Positions 17,189-26,766 of a stretch of DNA of 64,000 nucleotides are shown one piece after another. The stretch comes from Lewinellaceae bacterium (lineage in GTDB: Bacteria > Bacteroidota > Bacteroidia > Chitinophagales > Saprospiraceae). Under the pieces are notes generated by a model. That model searched no databases. It was not told the DNA's origin and saw nothing but the letters and a program-made list of their open reading frames with translations. The number at the start of each line of letters is the position of its first letter. Within the stretch, counting starts at the first letter, position 1. The stretch covers positions 2,304,001 to 2,368,000 of the forward strand of contig JACJYR010000001.1 in NCBI GenBank assembly GCA_020636005.1, written 5' to 3'. The translations under genes were made by a program, and so were the position numbers.

Positions 17189-17926
17189 ATGCGCTATTTT
17201 TCTGAACTTGCCTACAACGGCACCCATTACCACGGCTGGCAAAGACAGCCGAATGCACACTCCGTGCAGGAAGAGGTAGAGCGGGCATTCTCCACCATTT
17301 TGGGCGCAGACATTGAGGTGGTCGGTTGTGGCAGGACGGACACGGGCGTACATGCCAGCCAGTATTTCATGCACTTTGATTTTGAAGGGAAATTCCCGGA
17401 GGGTTTTGTGAAAAGGGTCAACAAGCTTTTGCCCGCTGATATTTCTATTCGACAAATCTTCGAAGTGAAAGAGGATGCCCATGCCCGCTTCGATGCCGTC
17501 CGGCGCAGTTATGAGTACCACATTGTTTTTGAGAAAAATCCTTTCGAGGGGCAGACTGCCTGGCATTTTCCATTTTTTGAGAAACTGGATTTTGAAAAAT
17601 TGCACCAGGCTGCCACGCTGCTGCTTTCCTACCATGAGTTTTTTCCTTTTTGCAAAACCCACACCGATGCCAAGACCATGAAAGTAGCGCTTACCCGCTC
17701 CGAATGGGTCGTTGACAGGGAAAACCAGCGCATGACTTACCATATCAGCGCCGATAGGTTCTTGCGGGGAATGGTCAGGTTGGTGGTAGGCATGTGCCTG
17801 AACGTGGGTTTGGGAAAAGTAGCGTTGGATGAAGTGGTGGATGCTTTGGACAAACAGGTCTTATTAAGGAAAAGCTGGAGCGTGCCGCCGCAGGGGCTGT
17901 TTTTGACGGAGGTGAAGTATGAATGA
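17189..17926 (+). CDS. truA: tRNA pseudouridine(38-40) synthase TruA
   Basis: The protein has 245 residues. The catalytic aspartate is Asp51 in GCGRTDTGVHA. The motifs FSELAYNGTHYHGWQRQ at the N-terminus and FLRGMVRLVVGMCLNVG near the C-terminus are typical of TruA. The enzyme converts uridines 38-40 in the tRNA anticodon arm to pseudouridine in the cytoplasm. The length is close to the family norm. It starts 25 bases after the clpX terminator, so it probably has its own promoter, which I cannot identify. Confidence 0.95.
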   Translation: MRYFSELAYNGTHYHGWQRQPNAHSVQEEVERAFSTILGADIEVVGCGRTDTGVHASQYFMHFDFEGKFPEGFVKRVNKLLPADISIRQIFEVKEDAHARFDAVRRSYEYHIVFEKNPFEGQTAWHFPFFEKLDFEKLHQAATLLLSYHEFFPFCKTHTDAKTMKVALTRSEWVVDRENQRMTYHISADRFLRGMVRLVVGMCLNVGLGKVALDEVVDALDKQVLLRKSWSVPPQGLFLTEVKYE

Positions 17927-17991
17927 GAATGTGCATCGTTAGCTACATCCATTTTTCTACTTTCCTTATTTTGGTATCCCTCAAGGTGTTG

Positions 17992-18687
17992 CTAGCTTCT
18001 TTCCTTCTTTTTCTGGAGGTTGAAATGGTATCCAATTGATACTTCTATTGAACAATTCCGGTATTCTGTGTTTTTCGCATCAGGGAATATAGTTGATATA
18101 AAATCAATGACTCTTATTGGTTTTATGCTCTTAAAGTAACTGGCATTTATAAAAATGTTTCTAATCGTAATTGTCGCCCCTAATTCATAGCCAAAATCAA
18201 ATCGTTTGTAAAACTCTGTTCCGTCAGAACTCCTAACCTTTCCCAAAAAAGAAGTCTCTTTTATCAGATAATTATTGTTCAAACCACAGTTTATTGAAAA
18301 ATATTCTATGGGGGATATGTCAATATTTGCTGAAATGTCTAAATAATTCAACGTGAATTTATCAATACCTACCCAGCCATAGTCACGTTTGATAATAGCA
18401 CCTCGCTTAATATATCCCAGGCTTGGTTTCAATTTCAAATACTTGTTGAAAGCATAACAGTAGTACAGTTCTGCCTTGAAACCCTTGTGGTCAAAATCCG
18501 GTGAAAAATCATAGAATTTCCCTTCGCCTTCCACAACGTGAAATTTCGAATAACAATTTCCAAAATGGAATCCAATGCCAGATTGGGCTTGGATGGTTGT
18601 GTAAATTGTGGTGAGGCCCATCAACAGTATCGGCAATCGCAACAGACTGGGTAACAAGATAAATTTACGAAGAAGGTTCATGGGCAT
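17992..18687 (-). CDS. Outer-membrane beta-barrel protein, unknown family
   Basis: The protein has 231 residues. A signal peptide covers about residues 1-35 and ends in AQ (TTIYTTIQAQ). The mature part alternates polar and aromatic residues (KGFKAELYYCYAFNKYLKLKPSLGYIKRG) and ends in VSIGYHFNLQKKKERS, resembling a small 8-strand barrel of the porin or OmpW size. The DNA is more AT-rich than its neighbours, so it may have been acquired. Its start is either the ATG at 18687 or the one six bases later. A role in the outer membrane is inferred from fold-like features only. Confidence 0.6.
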   Translation of the reverse strand: MPMNLLRKFILLPSLLRLPILLMGLTTIYTTIQAQSGIGFHFGNCYSKFHVVEGEGKFYDFSPDFDHKGFKAELYYCYAFNKYLKLKPSLGYIKRGAIIKRDYGWVGIDKFTLNYLDISANIDISPIEYFSINCGLNNNYLIKETSFLGKVRSSDGTEFYKRFDFGYELGATITIRNIFINASYFKSIKPIRVIDFISTIFPDAKNTEYRNCSIEVSIGYHFNLQKKKERS

Positions 18688-18758
18688 TATTTTAAGAAAA
18701 AAGGTTCTTTGTCAAATCTTGTAGTCATCCGTTAAAACGGGGTTCAGAGTGATAGCCA

Positions 18759-18794
18759 ATTTTCAATCCACGACTTAAGTCGTGGATTGAAAAT
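18759..18794. repeat. Perfect 36-bp palindrome, REP-like
   Basis: ATTTTCAATCCACGACTT is followed directly by its exact reverse complement, with no loop. It is flanked on both sides by copies of a second palindromic word, near 18728 and 18813 (CCGTTAAAACGG and CCGTTTTAACGG). It is intergenic, in the 346-base gap between the beta-barrel gene and ftsK, and no gene is visible in that gap. Confidence 0.85.
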
Positions 18795-18961
18795 CAATAG
18801 GTTATGTGCTAAACCGTTTTAACGGTTTACTTAATCCACAGAATTTGTCAAAGAACGAGAAAAAATAAACACAGGAAAAAAAATAATCTTTCAAGACGAA
18901 ATGTACTCAAAGTCCAATCTATTGAAACTTGCTATGCAGCCCTAGTGCGCCAAAACCAAAA

Positions 18962-18991
18962 AAGCCCGAAGGACCATTGTCCTCCGGGCTT
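18962..18991 (-). terminator. Terminator after ftsK
   Basis: AAGCCCG-AGGA pairs with TCCT-CGGGCTT around a CCATTG-like loop with one internal mismatch. It is 43 bases past the ftsK stop codon. Confidence 0.65.
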
Positions 18992-19033
18992 AATATTTCC
19001 TTGACGAATCTTACACGTTCAAGGATTTGCCTC

Positions 19034-21502
19034 CTATTTCCTATTCTTCCAACTTTCCAAATACCGTTCCAATTCCATCTCATCATATATTAAAACTTCT
19101 CTAGGCTTGGATCCTTCCGCAGGCCCTACCACGCCTATCGCTTCTAATTGATCCATAATGCGTCCGGCGCGGTTATAACCTAGCTTCATACGGCGTTGGA
19201 TCATGGAAGTAGATCCGTGCTGACTTTGTACAATTAACTTGGCGGCATCCTCCATCATTTCGTCCACATCGCTGGGGTCGAAGGCGCCTGGTTCGTTCAT
19301 ACCTTCGTCGTCGCCGTGGAATTCCGGCAGGAAGTGCGGCTCTGGATAGCCCCGCTGATCGGCGATGAATTGGATGACTTTTTCTACCTCTGGTGTGTCC
19401 ACAAAAGCACACTGCAGGCGTACCATGTCGCCGCCGACAGATAGCAACATGTCGCCACGCCCCACCAATTGTTCCGCACCGCTCGCATCGAGGATGGTAC
19501 GGGAGTCCACTTTGGCGGACACCTTGTAGGCGATACGTGCGGGGAAGTTGGCCTTGATGACGCCCGTGATGATGTTCACCGAAGGCCGCTGCGTGGCTAT
19601 GACCAGGTGGATGCCGACCGCCCTGGCCAACTGCGCCAACCGGCCAATCGGCAGTTCTATCTCCTTGCCCGCCGTCATGATCAGGTCGGCGAACTCGTCA
19701 ATGATCAGCACAATGAACGGCATGAATTCGTGGCCGTTGTTGGGGTTCAGTTTCCGGGCGACGAACTTTTCGTTGTACTCCGTGATGTTGCGGACGTGCG
19801 CTTTTTTCATCAGGTTGTACCGGGTGTCCATTTCAATGCAGAGCGAGTTCAGTATGTGTACCACTTTGCTGGTCTCCGTCGTGATGGGTTCATCCTGCCC
19901 GGGCAGCACGGCGAGGAAGTGGCTGACCAGTTTGGCATAAGGGAACAACTCTACCTTTTTAGGGTCTATGAGTACGAGCTTGACCTGCGATGGGTGTTTT
20001 TTGTACAAAATAGACAACAGCACCGCATTGATACCGACTGATTTACCCTGCCCGGTCGCACCTGCGATAAGGAGGTGGGGCATTTTTGCCAAATCAATCA
20101 CAAACACTTCGTTGGCGATAGATTTGCCCAGGGCAATTGGCAAGTCCATTTTCGACCGCTTGAACTTGTCGGACATCAGCATCTCCTTCAGCGGTACAAT
20201 TTGCTTGTTTTTGTTCGGCACCTCAATACCGATAGTGCCCCGGCCGGGAATGGGCGCAATGATGCGGATGCCCAGAGCGGCGAGGCTCAGGGCGATGTCG
20301 TCTTCCAGGTTTTTGATGCGGGAAATCCGGACGCCGGGCGCAGGGATAATTTCGTAGAGCGTCACCGTGGGGCCGATAGTCGCACGGATTTTTACAATCT
20401 CTATTTTATAGTTTAACAGGGTGTCAATGATCTGATCCTTGTTGGCCTCCAGTTCCGAGCGGTCGGTCTCCACTTTTTGATCGTCGTAGTCATTTAGTAA
20501 TGCTAAAATAGGGTGCTCGTAGGATGAAAGCTCGAGGGTCGGATCGTAAGGTTCGCTAAAATTTTCATTGGGCTTAGCTGCCTCTATGTCGGGAAACAAA
20601 GATGCCTGTGGGGTGGCTGCGGGCGACATTGGCGGATCGCTGACCGGCACGGGTTCGGCAGGTTTTGGCATTTCAATTTCAAATTCTGCATCGCCCGGTT
20701 TCAGGGATTTTGGTTTTTCCCGATCGCCATCGCTGCCCAAATTAAAATTGACCTGGCCATCCTCGATAGGCTCTTGTTCTGGCTTTGGCCGGACAGGCTG
20801 GGATTGGGTAGAGGCAGGGCGGTTTGATGAAACTGGAGGTGTAGAAGCAGCATCCGCCTGTGGCTTGCGGCGGGTGTAGCGCCGGTTGAAAATATCGCTG
20901 AACCAAAGCTTGGTTTCATACCATGCCTTCCGGGGTGTCAGTTCGTTGAAATTGGGGTTGGTGAACCATACAATGATGCCGGCGAAAATGAACATGAACA
21001 ATACTATCATACCTAATACGCCCACAAAGCTGGTCATCCAGGCACTCACGGCCTCGCCGAAAGCACCGCCCCAGGGAAAAGTGGCGTCGCCAAACAGGAA
21101 TTCCAGAAAAACAGAAAGGAAAACCATCAGCACCAAAGTCTGCCGCAGCAGGGGCCGGTGTACACGGAGCGGCACCCTTTTCACTTTCGACCATCCATAA
21201 ACGGCCAACAGGTAAACCAAAAAAAACGACGGCAGCCCAAAGCCCCACCAAAAAAAGGTATTGGACACAACGGCACCGAGCCGCCCCAACATATTGGACG
21301 CCTGAAAGCCGTCGCTGAACAGTTCGCCCAGCGACTTGCTGTTCACGTCGTCGTAGTCGTCTTTCCAGGTAAAAAGGTAGGAAGCAAATGCGATGAAAAG
21401 ATAGGCTGCCAGGAACATGAGCAACACGCCGCCCAGTTTGGGGATGCGCTCGTCGTCGCCCAATTTGAATGAGAGTTGGTTCGGATTTCTTTTTTTTGCC
21501 AT
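19034..21502 (-). CDS. ftsK: DNA translocase FtsK/SpoIIIE
   Basis: The protein has 822 residues from ATG 21502, which is preceded by a GGAGG-like ribosome site; a frame upstream is not family-like. The N-terminus has four or five membrane segments (about 20-180) followed by a Pro/Gln/Glu-rich linker (about 210-330). The motor has Walker A GATGQGKS at 481-488, Walker B in FIVLIIDEFADL and the RecA-like ARAVGIHLVIATQRP. A gamma winged-helix domain closes the protein (MIQRRMKLGYNRAGRIMDQLE). It pumps chromosomal DNA through the closing septum and activates dimer resolution. The linker is shorter than in E. coli FtsK. Confidence 0.95.
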   Translation of the reverse strand: MAKKRNPNQLSFKLGDDERIPKLGGVLLMFLAAYLFIAFASYLFTWKDDYDDVNSKSLGELFSDGFQASNMLGRLGAVVSNTFFWWGFGLPSFFLVYLLAVYGWSKVKRVPLRVHRPLLRQTLVLMVFLSVFLEFLFGDATFPWGGAFGEAVSAWMTSFVGVLGMIVLFMFIFAGIIVWFTNPNFNELTPRKAWYETKLWFSDIFNRRYTRRKPQADAASTPPVSSNRPASTQSQPVRPKPEQEPIEDGQVNFNLGSDGDREKPKSLKPGDAEFEIEMPKPAEPVPVSDPPMSPAATPQASLFPDIEAAKPNENFSEPYDPTLELSSYEHPILALLNDYDDQKVETDRSELEANKDQIIDTLLNYKIEIVKIRATIGPTVTLYEIIPAPGVRISRIKNLEDDIALSLAALGIRIIAPIPGRGTIGIEVPNKNKQIVPLKEMLMSDKFKRSKMDLPIALGKSIANEVFVIDLAKMPHLLIAGATGQGKSVGINAVLLSILYKKHPSQVKLVLIDPKKVELFPYAKLVSHFLAVLPGQDEPITTETSKVVHILNSLCIEMDTRYNLMKKAHVRNITEYNEKFVARKLNPNNGHEFMPFIVLIIDEFADLIMTAGKEIELPIGRLAQLARAVGIHLVIATQRPSVNIITGVIKANFPARIAYKVSAKVDSRTILDASGAEQLVGRGDMLLSVGGDMVRLQCAFVDTPEVEKVIQFIADQRGYPEPHFLPEFHGDDEGMNEPGAFDPSDVDEMMEDAAKLIVQSQHGSTSMIQRRMKLGYNRAGRIMDQLEAIGVVGPAEGSKPREVLIYDEMELERYLESWKNRK

Positions 21503-21835
21503 GGTCTCCCTCCGTAGAAATGGTTCTTTACTAACACCTATACTGGTCAACGGCGGATGGCAGGCGGTGAACGGTATGCAATACTTTGGTAGCCAAAGTT
21601 TTGTTTTAGGCCAAAATGACAAAACCATCCGTGTTTCAGTATAACACAGTCAAACAGCAAAGGTAGCTATTCAAAACCGATTGGGAAAACCCGTTTGGCC
21701 CTTGTGTAAAAAGCATTTTAAACTGCGATTGAAAACGCAAAAGCTATTTTTGCCAAAACAAATGTCTAAAGGGAAATTGAGAAATTTGCTTCCCTTTAGA
21801 GGTACACGCATGTAAAGTTAATGGTAGGCGTCTTT

Positions 21836-21865
21836 GAGAGGCGGGGTTCGATAACCCCGCCTCTC
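21836..21865. repeat. GAGAGGCGGGG palindrome, REP-like
   Basis: GAGAGGCGGGGTT and AACCCCGCCTCTC pair perfectly around a short CGAT loop. It lies in the 461-base gap between ftsK and the MoxR gene. The rest of that gap holds A/T-rich sequence and degenerate GAAATTGAGAAATT words near 21771-21790 and 21935-21962, but no gene. Confidence 0.75.
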
Positions 21866-21963
21866 CATAAATACTGCGAAGCAGCCAAACCGATTTGTTA
21901 ATTTCAAATGCGGCGACCTTTAATTTTAACCATCTTGTCAATTTCCTAATTTCTCAATTTCAA

Positions 21964-23064
21964 ATGCCCACCCTCATGCCGAACCACGATCAGATACTCC
22001 GCCCCCATGCCGAAGAATTGTACGCCGAAGAGCTAAAGGCCATCAAAGAAGTGGACGATCGCCCCCGTCCAACCAACTGGCAACTTTCCCCCTGGGCTGT
22101 TGTCACCTATTTATTGGGAGGAAAACTGGACAACGGCGTTGAATTGGAGCCAAAGTATTTCGGCAGTCGACGTCTGATGGAAATTGCAGTGGCCACCCTT
22201 GCTACCGACCGTGCCCTGTTGCTCATCGGCATTCCCGGCACAGCGAAGACTTGGGTATCCGAACATTTGGCTGCGGCTATCTCCGGCGATTCCACGCTGA
22301 TGGTGCAAGGCACTGCCGGCATGAGCGAAGAAGCGCTTCGCTATGGTTGGAACTACGCCCGCCTGCTCGCCGAAGGCCCTACCGAAGCAGCGATGGTACC
22401 AAGCCCCGTCATGAACGGTATGAAGGACGGAAAAACCGTTCGCATTGAAGAGTTGACCCGCATACCTTCCGATGTTCAGGATACCCTCATCACCATTTTA
22501 TCGGAAAAAATATTGCCTGTGCCAGAACTGGGCATGGAGGTGCAGGCGCACCGGGGCTTCAACGTAATCGCTACTGCCAACGATCGTGACAAAGGGATCA
22601 ACGAACTCTCCAGCGCCCTGCGCCGGCGCTTCAACACGGTGGTGATGCCGCTGCCAAATACATTGGAAGAAGAAGTAAACATTGTAAAAACGAGGGTGGA
22701 GAAAATAGGAATGTCCCTCGAACTGCCACCAAACTCTGCCCCGATCAAGGAAATCCAGCGCCTCGTCACCATCTTCCGGGAACTGCGCAGCGGCAAGACC
22801 GAGGACAACCGCACCAAGTTGAAAATGCCCAGCAGCACCCTCAGCACAGCGGAAGCTATTTCGGTGGTACACAGCGGCCAGGCGCTTGCGGTGCATTTTG
22901 GCGAAGGCACACTGAAAGCACACGATCTGGCAGCGGGTATCACAGGCGCTATCGTAAAAGACCCCGTGCAGGATAAAAACATCTGGCTGGAATATTTGGA
23001 AACCGTGGTAAAGGAGCGGAAAGATTGGGGGGATATTTACCGGTCCTGCAAGGAGTTGTTATGA
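21964..23064 (+). CDS. MoxR-family AAA ATPase, orphan
   Basis: The protein has 366 residues from ATG 21964. Walker A GIPGTAKT is at about 89-96 and the GFNVIATANDRDKGINELSSALRRRFN segment is a MoxR sensor region. It fits the MoxR-like group usually encoded with a von Willebrand (VWA) protein and DUF5682/DUF5691/SWIM zinc-finger partners. MoxR ATPases act as chaperones that mature metal- or complex-containing enzymes. Here no VWA or partner gene is present on either side: the next gene is on the other strand. The role is therefore unknown. Confidence 0.8.
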   Translation: MPTLMPNHDQILRPHAEELYAEELKAIKEVDDRPRPTNWQLSPWAVVTYLLGGKLDNGVELEPKYFGSRRLMEIAVATLATDRALLLIGIPGTAKTWVSEHLAAAISGDSTLMVQGTAGMSEEALRYGWNYARLLAEGPTEAAMVPSPVMNGMKDGKTVRIEELTRIPSDVQDTLITILSEKILPVPELGMEVQAHRGFNVIATANDRDKGINELSSALRRRFNTVVMPLPNTLEEEVNIVKTRVEKIGMSLELPPNSAPIKEIQRLVTIFRELRSGKTEDNRTKLKMPSSTLSTAEAISVVHSGQALAVHFGEGTLKAHDLAAGITGAIVKDPVQDKNIWLEYLETVVKERKDWGDIYRSCKELL

Positions 23065-23077
23065 TCCTTACTGGGCA

Positions 23078-23488
23078 TCAAGATGCGTCCACAGTCAAGC
23101 CTTTCAGCAGCAACACAAGCAGCAGGCCGACAAATGCAATAATGATCCCCAGTACCAGGAACAAGAGGCCCACATAGGGTATCACCAAGCCCAACACGAT
23201 AAACAACCCGCCAACCAGCATCACCAGTATGCCTACCCATGCCAGGTTGATGCGGTCGCCACGGCGCAGTTTGTTTTTCCATTTGTCCAGCTTTTTTTCG
23301 AATCGTTTTTGGCGACGATCTGCTCGTTTTCCTTTTTTATTGGCTTTGGTAAAATGGGTTGGGGAGGCGGTTTTTTCTTTTGCTGCTGCGATGTTTTCAA
23401 CAGGGGCTTTCCAGGCGGCGGCATCAGCAGGCAAAGGCTTTGATGCGAAGAATATGAGCAGGCCGGACAACAACAGTAAACGTTTCAT
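23078..23488 (-). CDS. Small membrane protein, unknown
   Basis: The protein has 136 residues from ATG 23488, where a signal peptide starts (MKRLLLLSGLLIFFASKPLPADAAA). After a basic, Lys/Arg-rich stretch (KANKKGKRADRRQKRFEKKLDKWKNK) come two adjacent hydrophobic segments (WVGILVMLVGGLFIVLGLVIPYV and LLFLVLGIIIAFVGLLLVLLL). The basic stretch would face the periplasm or cytoplasm depending on topology. I do not recognise a family. It faces the neighbouring gene tail to tail. Confidence 0.6.
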   Translation of the reverse strand: MKRLLLLSGLLIFFASKPLPADAAAWKAPVENIAAAKEKTASPTHFTKANKKGKRADRRQKRFEKKLDKWKNKLRRGDRINLAWVGILVMLVGGLFIVLGLVIPYVGLLFLVLGIIIAFVGLLLVLLLKGLTVDAS

Positions 23489-23688
23489 CAGCGAATTTTT
23501 TGAGATGGGTGAAATAATGCTCCCCTGGTCGGGGGGATGAATATCGAAATAAAGATGATCGATAGGCCCTGGTTCCCCTATCCACTCCCTGCTGTGCGCA
23601 GCATGGCCGACAGGCTGCACTTTCGCAGCCCTTATTTGCACAGCGTTTTTACAAAAAATAATAACTTAACCTCAAATAATAAAGCAAC

Positions 23689-24252
23689 ATGAAACAAGCT
23701 GTTATCCCTATCAGTCTTTGCCTGGCAATTCTCGTCCTTCCCGCTGTATGTTTTTCCCAAAAAATAGATTTGCCCGAAACCTTTAAGGAATTATTGAACA
23801 AGGCGGGCATCGAATTCTTTGAACCCCTCGAAGCCGGCTACAAGGATATCGAACCCTGGCCCAATCCCTATCAGCCCTGCAACTTTGCCATCCGCTCCCG
23901 CAAGGAAGACCTGCAAATCCGCTACCTTATAGAGCCTTGGAAAGACGGCGACCCGCTGAGCACCAACCCGCACGTCGCCATTTTCCGCACCCTCACCAAC
24001 CTGGCCACCAATGCCGACGATGCCCTCGTTTCCGCCATACAGCCCACCGGCGAAAACTTGCGCAGGGATTTCAATGCCGACTGGGGCATGGTCTATTTTT
24101 TCCAACCTAAAAAGGGGTTTTCCGATAAGCCGTTTTGCCGCATGGTAGCCCTGTACAAGGAGGGGAAAGGGATGGCCTACATTTTCTACCTGTTCGATGA
24201 TCCCGGCAACGAAGCACTGGATATACGCTACTTGGCGTTGCGGTTTCAGTAG
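23689..24252 (+). CDS. Secreted protein of unknown function
   Basis: The protein has 187 residues. It starts with a signal peptide (MKQAVIPISLCLAILVLPAVCFSQ), so it is exported to the periplasm or outer membrane. The mature part, with motifs such as QIRYLIEPWKDGDPLSTNPHV and FFQPKKGFSDKPFCRMVAL, has no repeat or catalytic motif that I recognise. It stands alone: the gene before it is on the other strand and the gene after it converges from the right. Confidence 0.6.
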   Translation: MKQAVIPISLCLAILVLPAVCFSQKIDLPETFKELLNKAGIEFFEPLEAGYKDIEPWPNPYQPCNFAIRSRKEDLQIRYLIEPWKDGDPLSTNPHVAIFRTLTNLATNADDALVSAIQPTGENLRRDFNADWGMVYFFQPKKGFSDKPFCRMVALYKEGKGMAYIFYLFDDPGNEALDIRYLALRFQ

Positions 24253-24354
24253 TGCCGTTCAGTAGATATTGGAAATCAGGAAATTGTAGAATAAATGGAT
24301 AATCAGCCTGAGCTAAAAATTAGCTTCACGGATGAAAACACTTTTTATTCCTAT

Positions 24355-26766
24355 CTATTTCGTGATGCTGCTGCTGCCCTGTTGAAATTTAATGCGGGTA
24401 ATAGTCACCCTTCGCAGCCTCGATGCCGCCGGGCTGAATTCTGACAAGCGGCGGTTGTTGACGTCATCGCTTACATTTTCAATATCAAACTCTTCGCCCT
24501 TCGGGTCTTTTTTGATGGTTAAACCGCCAGCTTTTATCCAGGGCAAAAATATCCCGTTTTTATATTGCCGGAAATGGTTTTCCAAACTGCTGATACGCCG
24601 TTCGGTCAGGCGGCGGTTGTAGTCGGCGCTGGCCAGTGGGCTGGCATAGCCCGATACGAGGATTTCGATGATGTTGCCTGCCTGGAGGTAGGGTATTAGC
24701 GTTTCTGAGAAGGTTCGCAGTTTGGCAAAATTGGCCTCCACCTCATTTTCAAAAAAGGCATTTATTTCGGCCTCGGCAGCTTCTTTTTCAGCGCCCGTCA
24801 ATCCTTCCGAAAATCCTTTGACAAACAAAGGTTTACGGTTAAGATAGCCCAGATAGGTTTGCTCGTAAGTCAGGGGGGTGGCCGTGTCGAGCCAACTGCC
24901 GAAGCCAGGTTTGCCATTGTCGAAATACAGTACCAGCGGCAGGTTCATAAAGGGGGACAGGTACAAATCCTGAAAAATGGTGTCCGGCCTGTTCAGCCCA
25001 ATGGTACTGGTGCTGGCGTTGTCGGAAGAATAGGAAGGCTTCGAACCGGTGACGAAATAGTTTTTGCCAAAATCAAGCGGGAAGGAGCATTGCTGGCTGC
25101 TGGCCGTGTTTTGGTACACAACAGTATGCCCCGCCTGGCGGTCGGCCAGTTCGACGGCAACGCCGTAGAGCGGCGTCCGGTCAACGGCATTGAAAGTGCG
25201 TACGACGAGCACAACGCCGGGGCGCAGGTAGAGCGGCTGTGTTAGGGTCGTAAAACAGGAGGTGCCTTCCGTGCTGATGTTCGCCTCGTCGGGCAGGTAG
25301 CCATCAAGGGTGGCGGCGATGCGGTAGTTTTTTTCGAGTTCGAGCGGGATGGAGAATGAGTTGCCATTGGGGTTGACGGCAGCTGTATCAATTTTGTTCC
25401 GGCCAAGATCGGTCAGTTCCACCGTCACCCCGCTGAGCTGGCTGCTGTCGAGGGCGTTGTATGCCAACACGTTCAACTCAGCACTGATCTGGGCTTCGTA
25501 AATATCGTTGGAGGTACAGGCGTCGTCGGGGTCGGGGCAGCGGTTGCCAGGGCGGTTGGAGGCAAAATACGCCTTGCCCGAACCGGAATGGAATGTGTAG
25601 TAGAGGTCGTCGTACGCGCTGTTGATAGGCGGGCCGACGTTTTCCGGGGCTGCCCATGCATCCCCGGTTTTTGATGTTTTGAAAACATCGAAGTCCACGG
25701 CGTTTCCAAGTCCGTTGGAACTAAAAAACAGCGTTTGGCTTGGCTGGTGGAAAAACGGGGTAACATCGTCCTGTGGCGTATTGAAGGGCAAGGGGAACGG
25801 CTGGCCATAGGTGCCGTCTTTTTCAAGGATGCTTCCCCAGATGTCCATGTTCCCATTGCCGCCGGGCCTGTTGGAGGCGAAATAGAGCATGTCTTTCCTC
25901 AGAATTTTATCGTAACCCACCGTGGGCTGCGTAGCTGTGAAATTGTCGAGGTTGATCTGCCGTGGCAACTTTTTTGGTGGCCCCCAATTACCCTCGTATT
26001 GTTTTTCCCGGGTGTAAATGGCGCAGGGGCCGTTTTGATTGCCGCTGTTTTCACAAATAGTATAAAATATGCGCCGGGCATCCGAGGTCAGTGCGATATG
26101 GCAGGAGTTCAGGTTTTTATCGTCCGTATTCACCGCATACAGCTTTGCGGGGCCGTCCTGGATGGCACTGAAAAGCCGGATGACGGGAGCGGTTATCGTA
26201 TCGTTGGTGAAGGAGGAACTGAAATAGAGCTTGTCGGCAAAACGAAGGGGCGCAAAGTCGGAATATGCCGTGTTCACGTTTTCGCCCAAGCGCCTGACGA
26301 GGGTGCGGTTGCCTTTTTTCAAATGTTCGATTGCCCAATCGCAATACTCCAGGTCTTCCTTTGCCTTGGCTATCAGGTTGTAGTTGATGCCGCCATTTTC
26401 GAGGAATGCCCGGTAAAGCCGGGCAGCTTCGGCGTATTCGCCCATTTCCATTTTGGCGCTGGCCAGGCCAAAGTCGGCATCGGCGAAATCGCCAGATTTA
26501 GCGTTGTCCGGTATCCGCTCCAGGTATAAAATGGCTACATCGTAATCCCGAAGGTAGCGGGCCGATTCGCCGCCCGTATATAGGGCATCTACCCTTTGGC
26601 TGTCCGCTTGCAGCAGGGCTATGCTGTAGGCCAATGACGCTTGGTAGTCGCGTTGTTCAAAGGCTTTTTTTGCTTTTCGTTCAGTTGCCTTTTGGGAGTC
26701 TCCCGTGATGGCACAAGCGCCGAACAGTATAATTGATATCAATCCTAAAATCAGGTAGATTTTCAT
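24355..26766 (-). CDS. PD40/TPR/OmpA-family lipoprotein
   Basis: The protein has 803 residues from ATG 26766. The lipobox FGAC would lipidate Cys18. A short TPR segment is followed by a WD40/PD40-type beta-propeller with repeats such as LYFASNRPGGNGNMDIW, TLFFSSNGLGNAVDFDVF and AYFASNRPGNRC. Two carboxypeptidase-regulatory-like beta-sandwich repeats (about residues 450-600) and a C-terminal OmpA-like domain (ILVSGYASPLASADYNRRLTERR) follow. This is the domain order of Bacteroidota envelope proteins anchored to peptidoglycan, like PorE in the T9SS. The window does not show whether it is part of that complex. The gap upstream (26767-27710) holds no convincing gene. Confidence 0.8.
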   Translation of the reverse strand: MKIYLILGLISIILFGACAITGDSQKATERKAKKAFEQRDYQASLAYSIALLQADSQRVDALYTGGESARYLRDYDVAILYLERIPDNAKSGDFADADFGLASAKMEMGEYAEAARLYRAFLENGGINYNLIAKAKEDLEYCDWAIEHLKKGNRTLVRRLGENVNTAYSDFAPLRFADKLYFSSSFTNDTITAPVIRLFSAIQDGPAKLYAVNTDDKNLNSCHIALTSDARRIFYTICENSGNQNGPCAIYTREKQYEGNWGPPKKLPRQINLDNFTATQPTVGYDKILRKDMLYFASNRPGGNGNMDIWGSILEKDGTYGQPFPLPFNTPQDDVTPFFHQPSQTLFFSSNGLGNAVDFDVFKTSKTGDAWAAPENVGPPINSAYDDLYYTFHSGSGKAYFASNRPGNRCPDPDDACTSNDIYEAQISAELNVLAYNALDSSQLSGVTVELTDLGRNKIDTAAVNPNGNSFSIPLELEKNYRIAATLDGYLPDEANISTEGTSCFTTLTQPLYLRPGVVLVVRTFNAVDRTPLYGVAVELADRQAGHTVVYQNTASSQQCSFPLDFGKNYFVTGSKPSYSSDNASTSTIGLNRPDTIFQDLYLSPFMNLPLVLYFDNGKPGFGSWLDTATPLTYEQTYLGYLNRKPLFVKGFSEGLTGAEKEAAEAEINAFFENEVEANFAKLRTFSETLIPYLQAGNIIEILVSGYASPLASADYNRRLTERRISSLENHFRQYKNGIFLPWIKAGGLTIKKDPKGEEFDIENVSDDVNNRRLSEFSPAASRLRRVTITRIKFQQGSSSITK

